47,137 nt of DNA, taken from positions 1-47,137 of the forward strand of contig QKGH01000388.1 in the NCBI GenBank assembly GCA_003250495.1, in the 5' to 3' direction. The first letter of the stretch is position 1, and every line of letters starts with the position of its first letter. Source of the stretch: Marinobacterium sp. (GTDB lineage Bacteria; Pseudomonadota; Gammaproteobacteria; Pseudomonadales; Balneatricaceae). The notes beneath the pieces are model-generated. The model did not search any database and was not told the DNA's origin. It worked only from the letters and a program-made list of their open reading frames with translations. The position numbers were made by a program, and so were the translations under genes. Positions 39,934 to 47,137 of this stretch are shown one piece after another.

Positions 39934-42543
39934 TCAGGCAGTGCCTTCCAGGAAGTCCTGAGCGAAGCGCTGCAGCACGCCGCCCGCCTTGTAGACGCGC
40001 ACTTCGGCGGCGGTGTCGAGGCGGCAGATCACCGGCACTTCGACGCTTTCGCCGTTGCGACGGTGGATCACCAGCGTCAGTTCGCAGCGCGGAGAGATCT
40101 CACCCTTCACATCGTAGGTTTCGGTACCGTCGATGTTGTAGGTGTGACGGGTCTCGCCCTCTTTGAACTGCAGCGGCAGCACGCCCATGCCGACCAGGTT
40201 GGTGCGGTGGATACGCTCGAAACCTTCAGCGACGATCGCTTCGACACCGGCCAGACGCACGCCCTTGGCGGCCCAGTCGCGGGACGAGCCCTGACCGTAG
40301 TCGGCACCGGCCACGATGATCAGGTTCTGCTTGCGGTTCATATAGGTTTCGATCACTTCCCACATCCGCATCTGCTGGCCTTCCGGCTCCAGACGCGCCA
40401 GGGAGCCCTGGATGATCTCGCCATTGGCGTCGCGGCACATCTCGTTCAGCAGTTTCGGGTTGGCGAAGGTCGCACGCTGCGCGGTCAGGTGATCACCGCG
40501 GTGGGTGGCGTAGGAGTTGAAGTCCTCCTCCGGCAGGCCCATCTTGGCGAGGTATTCACCGGCCGCAGAGCTGGCCAGAATCGCGTTGGACGGCGACAGG
40601 TGGTCGGTGGTGATGTTATCGCCCAGCACCGCCAGCGGCAGCATGCCGGTCAACGTACGCTCGCCGGCCAGGGCGCCTTCCCAGTACGGCGGACGGCGGA
40701 TGTAGGTGGACATCGGACGCCAGTCGTACAGCGGGCTCTTCGCCTCCTCCACTTCGCCGAGGTCGAACATCGGGATGTAGACCTGCTTGAACTGTTCCGG
40801 CTTCACGTGCGCCTTGACGATCGCATCGATCTCTTCGTCGCTCGGCCACAGATCCTTCAGCGTGACCGGGTTGCCGTTCTGATCGGTGCCCAGCACGTCC
40901 TGTTCGATATCGAAGCGCACGGTACCGGCGATGGCGTAGGCGACCACCAGCGGCGGCGAGGCCAGGAACGCCTGCTTGGCATAGGGGTGGATACGACCGT
41001 CGAAGTTGCGGTTACCGGACAACACTGCGGTGGCGTACAGGTCGCGGTCGATGATCTCCTGCTGGATCTGCGGATCCAGCGCGCCGGACATGCCGTTACA
41101 GGTGGTGCAGGCGTAGGCCACGATACCGAAGCCCAGCTTCTCCAGTTCCGGCAGCAGACCGGCCTCTTCCAGGTACAGTTTGGCAACCTTGGAACCCGGC
41201 GCGAAGGAGGATTTGACCCAGGGCTTGCGCACCAGGCCCAGCTCGTTGGCTTTCTTCGCCAGCAGCGCGGCGGCCACCACGTTGCGCGGGTTCGAGGTGT
41301 TGGTGCAGGAGGTGATGGCGGCGATGATCACGGCGCCGTCCGGCAGCAGTCCCGCTTCCTCTTCCTGGCGCGCAGCGGCCAGCTTGTCCTCATCGGCAAT
41401 GCCGCGCTCGTGCAGCGCCGTGGTGGGCAGACGGCGGTGCGGGTTGGACGGACCGGCCATGTTGCGTACCACGCTGGACAGATCGAACTCCAGCACGCGC
41501 TCGTATTCGGCACCTTCCAGGGCGCTCGCCCAGAGTCCGGTTGCCTTGGCGTACTGCTCGACCAGTGCCACCTGCTCCGGCTCGCGACCGGTCAGCTTCA
41601 GGTAATCGAGGGTCTGCTCGTCGATGTAGAACATCGCGGCGGTGGCGCCGAATTCCGGCGTCATGTTGGAGATGGTGGCGCGGTCGCCGATGGTCAGGCT
41701 CGGAACGCCCTCACCGAAGAACTCCAGGTAGGCGCCGACCACGCGTTCCTGACGCAGGAACTCGGTCAGGGCCAGCACGATATCGGTGGCGGTGATGCCG
41801 GGGTGACGCTTGCCGACCAGTTTGACACCGACGATATCCGGCAGGCGCATCATCGACGGGTGGCCCAGCATCACGGTTTCCGCTTCCAGACCGCCGACGC
41901 CGATGGCGATGACGCCGAGGCAGTCGATATGCGGGGTGTGGGAGTCGGTACCGACACAGGTATCCGGGAAGGCCACGCCATCACGGGCCTGGATCACCGG
42001 CGACATCTTCTCCAGGTTGATCTGGTGCATGATGCCGTTACCGGCCGGGATCACATCGACGTTCTTGAACGCGGTCTTGGTCCAGTCGATGAAGTGGAAA
42101 CGGTCTTCGTTGCGACGGTCCTCGATGGCGCGGTTCTTTTCGAACGCGTCCGGATCGAAGCCCGGTGCCTCGACGGCCAGCGAGTGGTCGACGATCAGCT
42201 GGGTCGGCACCACCGGGTTGACCTTGGACGGATCCCCGCCCTGCTCGGCGATGGCGTCACGCAGGCCGGCCAGATCGACCAGCGCGGTCTGCCCCAGGAT
42301 GTCATGGCACACGACGCGCGCCGGATACCAGGGGAAGTCCAGGTCGCGCTTGCGCTCGATCAGCTGTTTCAGGGAGTCGGTCAGGGCCTGCGGTTCGCAA
42401 CGACGAACCAGCTGCTCGGCCAGTACACGGGAGGTGTACGGCAGCTTGTCGTAGGCGCCGGGTTGGATCGCTTCGACGGCCGCACGGGTATCGAAGTAGT
42501 CCAGCGCAGCTCCGGGAAGGGCTTTGCGATATTCAGTGTTCAT
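39934..42543 (-). CDS. acnD: Fe/S-dependent 2-methylisocitrate dehydratase AcnD (aconitase family)
   Basis: About 869 aa; TSCTNTSNPRNV, GIVAYACTTCNGMSGALDPQIQQEI, GADYGQGSSRDWAAKGVRLAGVEAIVAEGFERIHRTNLVGMGVLPLQF. Lies in prp gene context with prpF. Confidence 0.94.
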   Translation of the reverse strand: MNTEYRKALPGAALDYFDTRAAVEAIQPGAYDKLPYTSRVLAEQLVRRCEPQALTDSLKQLIERKRDLDFPWYPARVVCHDILGQTALVDLAGLRDAIAEQGGDPSKVNPVVPTQLIVDHSLAVEAPGFDPDAFEKNRAIEDRRNEDRFHFIDWTKTAFKNVDVIPAGNGIMHQINLEKMSPVIQARDGVAFPDTCVGTDSHTPHIDCLGVIAIGVGGLEAETVMLGHPSMMRLPDIVGVKLVGKRHPGITATDIVLALTEFLRQERVVGAYLEFFGEGVPSLTIGDRATISNMTPEFGATAAMFYIDEQTLDYLKLTGREPEQVALVEQYAKATGLWASALEGAEYERVLEFDLSSVVRNMAGPSNPHRRLPTTALHERGIADEDKLAAARQEEEAGLLPDGAVIIAAITSCTNTSNPRNVVAAALLAKKANELGLVRKPWVKSSFAPGSKVAKLYLEEAGLLPELEKLGFGIVAYACTTCNGMSGALDPQIQQEIIDRDLYATAVLSGNRNFDGRIHPYAKQAFLASPPLVVAYAIAGTVRFDIEQDVLGTDQNGNPVTLKDLWPSDEEIDAIVKAHVKPEQFKQVYIPMFDLGEVEEAKSPLYDWRPMSTYIRRPPYWEGALAGERTLTGMLPLAVLGDNITTDHLSPSNAILASSAAGEYLAKMGLPEEDFNSYATHRGDHLTAQRATFANPKLLNEMCRDANGEIIQGSLARLEPEGQQMRMWEVIETYMNRKQNLIIVAGADYGQGSSRDWAAKGVRLAGVEAIVAEGFERIHRTNLVGMGVLPLQFKEGETRHTYNIDGTETYDVKGEISPRCELTLVIHRRNGESVEVPVICRLDTAAEVRVYKAGGVLQRFAQDFLEGTA

Positions 42544-42626
42544 AGCGTCGGGAATCCATCGAGTAGTATTGACAGACAGAGGAGCGGGAAAACGGCGCCT
42601 GCAGGACAAGCGCCGTTGGTGTCAGA

Positions 42627-43757
42627 TCAGGCCCGCTGCTCGATCGGTACCCATTCTGCCGCCTCAGGACCAGTGTAGTCTGCGGACGGGCGGATGATGC
42701 GGTTGTTGGCGCGCTGCTCCATCACATGCGCGGTCCAGCCGGCCACGCGCGAGCAGACGAAGATCGGCGTGAACAGTTCGGTCGGGATGCCCATGAAGTG
42801 GTAAGCGGAGGCGTGGAAGAAGTCGGCGTTGCAGAACAGCTTCTTCTCGCGCCACATCACCGCCTCGACACGCTCGGAAACCGGGTACAGCACGGTGTCG
42901 CCGACATGTTCGGACAGCTTCTTCGACCACTCTTTGATGATCGCGTTACGCGGGTCGCACTCGCGGTAGATCGCGTGGCCGAAGCCCATGATCTTGTCCT
43001 TGCGCGCCAGCATCCCCATGATCGCGTCTTCCGCTTCGTCGGCGGATTTCCAGTTCTCGATCATCGCCATCGCCGCTTCGTTGGCACCGCCATGCAGCGG
43101 GCCGCGCAGGGAGCCGATGGCACCGGTCACGCAGCTGTGGATATCGGACAGCGTGGAGGCGCAGACGCGGGCGGTGAAGGTAGAGGCGTTGAACTCATGC
43201 TCGGCGTACAGGATCAGCGACGCGTGCATCACCTTGACGTGCATCGGGTCCGGCTTCTTGTCGTGCAGGGTCCACAGGAAGTGCTCGCCGATGGAGTCCG
43301 CATCGGTGTTGGTCTCGATACGCTTGCCGTAATGGGCGAAGTTGTACCAGTAGTTGATGATCGACGGGAACACCGCCAGCATGCGGTCGATCTTGTCGTG
43401 CTGCTCGCTGAAATCCTGCTCGGTTTCCAGGTTGCCCAGCATCGAACAGCCGGTACGCATCACATCCATCGGATGGGCATTGGCCGGGATCTGTTCCAGT
43501 ACGGTCTTCAGCGCCTGCGGCAGGCCGCGCATCTCTTTCAGCTTCGCCTTGTACGCATCCAGGCTCGCCTGGTTCGGCAGTTTGCCGTACAGGAGCAGGT
43601 AAGCGACCTCTTCGAACTCCGCCTTATCGGCCAGCTCCTTGATGTCGTAACCGCGGTAGGTCAGGCCGGCACCGGTCTTGCCCACGGTACACAGGGCGGT
43701 TGCACCGGCGGACTGGCCCCGCAGGCCTGCGCCACTCAGCTGTTTTGCTTCTGCCAT
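42627..43757 (-). CDS. prpC: 2-methylcitrate synthase
   Basis: 376 aa citrate-synthase family; GLRGQSAGATALCTVGKTGAGLTYRGYDI, GPLHGGANEAAM, GFGHAIYRECDPRNAI. Confidence 0.94.
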   Translation of the reverse strand: MAEAKQLSGAGLRGQSAGATALCTVGKTGAGLTYRGYDIKELADKAEFEEVAYLLLYGKLPNQASLDAYKAKLKEMRGLPQALKTVLEQIPANAHPMDVMRTGCSMLGNLETEQDFSEQHDKIDRMLAVFPSIINYWYNFAHYGKRIETNTDADSIGEHFLWTLHDKKPDPMHVKVMHASLILYAEHEFNASTFTARVCASTLSDIHSCVTGAIGSLRGPLHGGANEAAMAMIENWKSADEAEDAIMGMLARKDKIMGFGHAIYRECDPRNAIIKEWSKKLSEHVGDTVLYPVSERVEAVMWREKKLFCNADFFHASAYHFMGIPTELFTPIFVCSRVAGWTAHVMEQRANNRIIRPSADYTGPEAAEWVPIEQRA

Positions 43758-43838
43758 CGTTATCTCCTTTGCAACTCGAAGGGAGTCAACGCTCCCTTTT
43801 CGTAGAATGGTTTACACTCTGCCAGCGTTGGCCGGTGG

Positions 43839-44732
43839 TTACTTGTTCTTGCCTTCTTTAAAGAGGGCGTCCAGCTTCTGCTCGAAGTCGTGGTAGTTGA
43901 GGTAATCGTACAGATCCATACGGGTCTGCATAGTGTCGACAACTGCCTTCTGGTCGCCATCCTTGAGGATGTGTTCGAACACGTTCAGAGCGGCCTTGTT
44001 GGCGGCGCGGAACGCGGACAGCGGGTACAGCACCATGGTGGCACCGTGCTCGGCCAGCTCGGCCTTGTTGAACAGCGGGGTCGCACCGAATTCGGTGATG
44101 TTGGCCAGCAGATGTGCGCCGTTGATCCCTTTGGAGAACGCGGTGTAGTCCTCCAGCGTGTGAACCGCTTCGGCGAAGATAGCGTCGGCACCGGCTTCGA
44201 GGCAGGCCTGGGCACGTTCCACCGCGGCGTTCAGACCCTCCTGCTGGAAGGCGTCGGTACGGGCGATGATGAAGAAATCGTCATCGGTCTTGGCATCGAC
44301 GGCGGCCTTGACGCGGTCGACCATCTCCTCGAGGGAAACGATCTCTTTATTCGGACGGTGACCGCAGCGCTTCTGCGCCACCTGGTCTTCCATATGCACC
44401 GCTGCCGCGCCGCCCTTGATCATCTCTTTGACGGTACGGGCGATGTTGAACGCGCCGCCCCAGCCGGTATCGATGTCGACCAGCAGCGGGGTGTCGACGG
44501 CGCTGGTGACGCGGCGGACATCTTCCAGCACATCGTTCATCGAGGTCATGCCCAGGTCGGGCAGGCCGTAGGAGGCGTTGGCGATACCGCCACCGGACAG
44601 GTAGATCGCCTGGTGCCCGACACGGGTCGCCATCATTGCATGGTAAGCGTTGACGGTACCCACGATCTGCAGCGGTTGGTTCTCAGCCAGCGCTTTGCGG
44701 AAGCGCCCACCCGCGGTCAGTTTCTCAGCCAT
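43839..44732 (-). CDS. prpB: 2-methylisocitrate lyase
   Basis: 297 aa; [49 protein letters not shown]. Confidence 0.96.
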   Translation of the reverse strand: MAEKLTAGGRFRKALAENQPLQIVGTVNAYHAMMATRVGHQAIYLSGGGIANASYGLPDLGMTSMNDVLEDVRRVTSAVDTPLLVDIDTGWGGAFNIARTVKEMIKGGAAAVHMEDQVAQKRCGHRPNKEIVSLEEMVDRVKAAVDAKTDDDFFIIARTDAFQQEGLNAAVERAQACLEAGADAIFAEAVHTLEDYTAFSKGINGAHLLANITEFGATPLFNKAELAEHGATMVLYPLSAFRAANKAALNVFEHILKDGDQKAVVDTMQTRMDLYDYLNYHDFEQKLDALFKEGKNK

Positions 44733-45447
44733 TTTCTTCCCCTTGAGGTTTGGACACTGCGTTCAGTTTTTCTTCGATATTCTGGCGTGCCGCACTGATA
44801 TGACGGCGCATCAGCATCTCCGCCAACTCCGGGTCCCGCGCCTCGATGGCATCGATAATCTGCCGATGCTCCTTGAGCGCGCGTTTCGGACGCGAACTGG
44901 ACACACTGAACTGGTAACGGTACATGCGTACCAGGTGATAAAGATCGGCCCCGAGCAGCTCCTGCAACTTGGCATTCTTGCTACCCTGGACGATCCGATA
45001 GTGGAAATCGAGGTCGCCCTCCTTCTGGAAGTAGGAGCGTCCTTCGCGTTGTTCGATCGATTGCTCGTGGGAGTCGAGCAGCTGTTTCAGGCTGCCGATC
45101 TCGCTGGCGGTCATGTTCTCCGCCGCCAGGCGGCACGCCATCCCCTCCAGCGCTTCACGCACCCGGTAGATCTCGATCAGCTCGCGCGCGGAGAGCTGCA
45201 CGACGCGGGCACCGACATGCGGTTTGCGCTCGACCAGGCGCCAGCCTTCGAGGCGACGGATCGCTTCGCGCAGCGGCCCGCGGCTGATACCGTAGGTACG
45301 CGCCAGCTCGGGTTCGCTGATCTTCTGCCCCGGCAACAGATCGCCTTTGACGATGGCGGTGACTATCTGCTTGCAGACCCGGTCGGCCAGAGTGCGGCTC
45401 TCCTGATCGATCTCCAGCACCCCGCCTGTATTGGCACTTGCGTTCAT
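44725..45447 (-). CDS. GntR-family (FCD) regulator heading the prp operon
   Basis: 240 aa; [47 protein letters not shown] and FCD domain; overlaps prpB start. Confidence 0.93.
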   Translation of the reverse strand: MNASANTGGVLEIDQESRTLADRVCKQIVTAIVKGDLLPGQKISEPELARTYGISRGPLREAIRRLEGWRLVERKPHVGARVVQLSARELIEIYRVREALEGMACRLAAENMTASEIGSLKQLLDSHEQSIEQREGRSYFQKEGDLDFHYRIVQGSKNAKLQELLGADLYHLVRMYRYQFSVSSSRPKRALKEHRQIIDAIEARDPELAEMLMRRHISAARQNIEEKLNAVSKPQGEENG

Positions 45448-45461
45448 CGCAACTCTTCAAG

Positions 45462-45545
45462 ATTGTCGACAATGTTTGATTGTCGACACCTTACCGGCGC
45501 CAAATGAGAGCGTCAACCGCGAATAACGTAAAAATTGTCAACATC
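45462..45545. promoter_or_regulatory. GntR/FCD operator cluster: ATTGTCGACAAT (45462), ATTGTCGACACC (45479), ATTGTCAACATC (45534)
   Basis: One perfect 12-bp palindrome and two degenerate copies immediately upstream of the prp regulator start. Confidence 0.6.
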
Positions 45546-45577
45546 AGACAAAAGTCTAGGGAGTGGCGACGCCGTCT

Positions 45578-46333
45578 TCACACCAGGAAAAAGGCTTGCA
45601 GCTGACCTTCCAGTTCGCGGTTGAAGCGCTCCGCCGACTGCATATGTTCATGCATCAGTTGCCGGGCCCGCTCCGCATCGCGGGCCCGCAGTGCCTCCAG
45701 CAGCCGTTGATGGTAGTTAAGGTTAGCGCAGGAGAACTCCTGCTGCTCCGGCAGTTGCGCCTTTTTGAAGATCACCAGGTCGCGAATCATATCGTTCAGG
45801 AAGCGACCGATGAATGACAGCATCGCGTTGTCACAGCACTCGGCCAGCACCACGTGGAACTCAAGCTCCGCGATCCGCTGCTGCAACCGTTCATCGAAGT
45901 TGCGCGCCGGCGTCTCGCAGCAGGCCACCAGCGCCTCCAGGCGCTGCAGATCCGCCTCCTGCAGCCGCGGCGTCGCCAGCGCGGCGATCTCCGGTTCGAC
46001 CAGTGTGCGCAAGGCATAGATCTCGGGACCGGTGGGCTGCGCGAAGTGCAGATAGTTGCGCAGCAGCTGGCTGGCTTTCTCGTAGGGTACCCGCTCCAGG
46101 ATGGCACCCCCGTTGGGGCCGGTCCTGATCCGCACCAGCCCCTGCACCTCCAGCGACTTCAGCGCCTCGCGCACGGTGCCCTTGGAACATTCGAACTGGG
46201 TCATCAGCTCGCGCTCGTTGGGCAGGCGATCGCCCGGCTGCTTGCCGTTGACGACGACCCAGCGCTTGACCGCCTCAACGATCTGGTCGGCGCGCTTGAC
46301 CCGCTTCGGGGCCTGGAAATCTTGTGCTTGCAT
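45578..46333 (-). CDS. FadR-subfamily GntR transcriptional regulator
   Basis: QPGDRLPNERELMTQFECSKGTVREALKSLEVQGLVRIRTGPNGGAIL plus FCD domain; start at MQAQDFQAPKRVKRADQ. Confidence 0.92.
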   Translation of the reverse strand: MQAQDFQAPKRVKRADQIVEAVKRWVVVNGKQPGDRLPNERELMTQFECSKGTVREALKSLEVQGLVRIRTGPNGGAILERVPYEKASQLLRNYLHFAQPTGPEIYALRTLVEPEIAALATPRLQEADLQRLEALVACCETPARNFDERLQQRIAELEFHVVLAECCDNAMLSFIGRFLNDMIRDLVIFKKAQLPEQQEFSCANLNYHQRLLEALRARDAERARQLMHEHMQSAERFNRELEGQLQAFFLV

Positions 46334-46408
46334 AGCGTTCTGCAGTCCGGGTTGAGGCGGCCATCCTGCCACAGGCGGTGGTTTTTTTCGATCCTGGTTG
46401 TTTTAGTC

Positions 46409-46435
46409 TATTTATTAGTATAAATACTATAAATA
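46409..46435. promoter_or_regulatory. Inverted repeat TATTTA-T-TAGTAT-AA-ATACTA-TAAATA upstream of the FadR-type regulator
   Basis: Two nested 6-bp arms separated by one extra base; lies in the divergent upstream region. Confidence 0.4.
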
Positions 46436-47137
46436 ACGTTCGACACCCTCTGGGTCGGGCGTCGCTATCTGCATAACAACAACTAAAAACAGAGACAATC
46501 CACATGGATGGCAAACGCTGGACCCGTTCGCCCGCCGCCGCCCTGGCCGGCACTCCGTCGATGACCGCCCGGACATCGAGTTGCCTTAATCTGCCCAACG
46601 GCACCTCCTCAGGGCCCCACTGCCGGGCAGGCATCGCCCCGCTGCCACGCCATCACGACACGCGTGTTCTCGACGCTGCGCCCGATACCGATACCGGCAC
46701 TGCCACCGCCGTCGGCGCCGACGCGGTTAACCGCTTGCCACTGGAGCGCGACGGGACGGTCGACCCGCCCTGTTCCCGCCGCCCCGACTCCCCGAAGCAT
46801 AGCGATGAACAGCGGTGCGCCTGGCGTGCAAGCGCGCCCGGTCGTCCGCACTTCGGAGACAGCCAACCGGCTTCCAACCCCCTCCGGATCGCCAGTCGCG
46901 GACAGCCAGGCAAGCCAGCTCCGACCGAGCAGCGCGCCAAACGCACCGCTGCTGAAGCCGTCTGCTCCGGCAACGCACGCACCGGTCGCCGCGCGCTAGC
47001 CACCACCCCAAGCCCCGCCTATTTCGGCGGCGCCGATTATCCGAGGCACCTCCGGTTGGCTAAACCGATCGCGAGCCGCCCGGTCGAGCGCCAGCGGCAC
47101 TGCGCCGGGCGTGCCGATACGTCAACCTTAATCCCCT

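Noticed and set aside
40063-42678. 871-aa plus-strand ORF opposite acnD
   Set aside because: Shadow ORF; acnD has clear aconitase-family signatures.

Overview
A high-GC gammaproteobacterial-type chromosomal segment, 47 kb. Most of it is core metabolism: a YdiJ-like FAD/Fe-S oxidoreductase with a divergent LysR regulator, tamA-tamB, a nitronate monooxygenase, cvfB, a 2Fe-2S ferredoxin, ppsA with divergent ppsR, DUF2889, an isochorismatase-fold hydrolase, an NCS2-like permease, a four-gene acyl-CoA catabolic operon, a Cache-domain hybrid sensor kinase with an OmpR-type regulator, dsbD, a class I DAHP synthase, a CHASE-GGDEF protein, the 2-methylcitrate cycle genes (GntR-prpB-prpC-acnD-prpF) and a FadR-type regulator. 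The accessory part is an AT-rich island at about 12.15-15.8 kb. It carries a SAM methyltransferase, an exported delta-class carbonic anhydrase, a cupin and an exported alpha/beta hydrolase, all on the minus strand. On its right side is a degenerate + strand tyrosine recombinase remnant with IntI-like motifs, so the arrangement resembles a fossil integron. The attC evidence is partial. Two observations stand out: (1) an exact 16-bp motif, TCTAACGAAATGTAAC, present upstream of the permease and again in the divergent promoter region between the acyl-CoA operon and the two-component system, suggesting one regulon; (2) the integrase remnant and its AT-rich gene array. A promoter-to-terminator intergenic unit after aroG (candidate sRNA) and a tandem palindromic GntR operator at the prp promoter are also worth checking. 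All calls come from reading the sequence; no searches were run.
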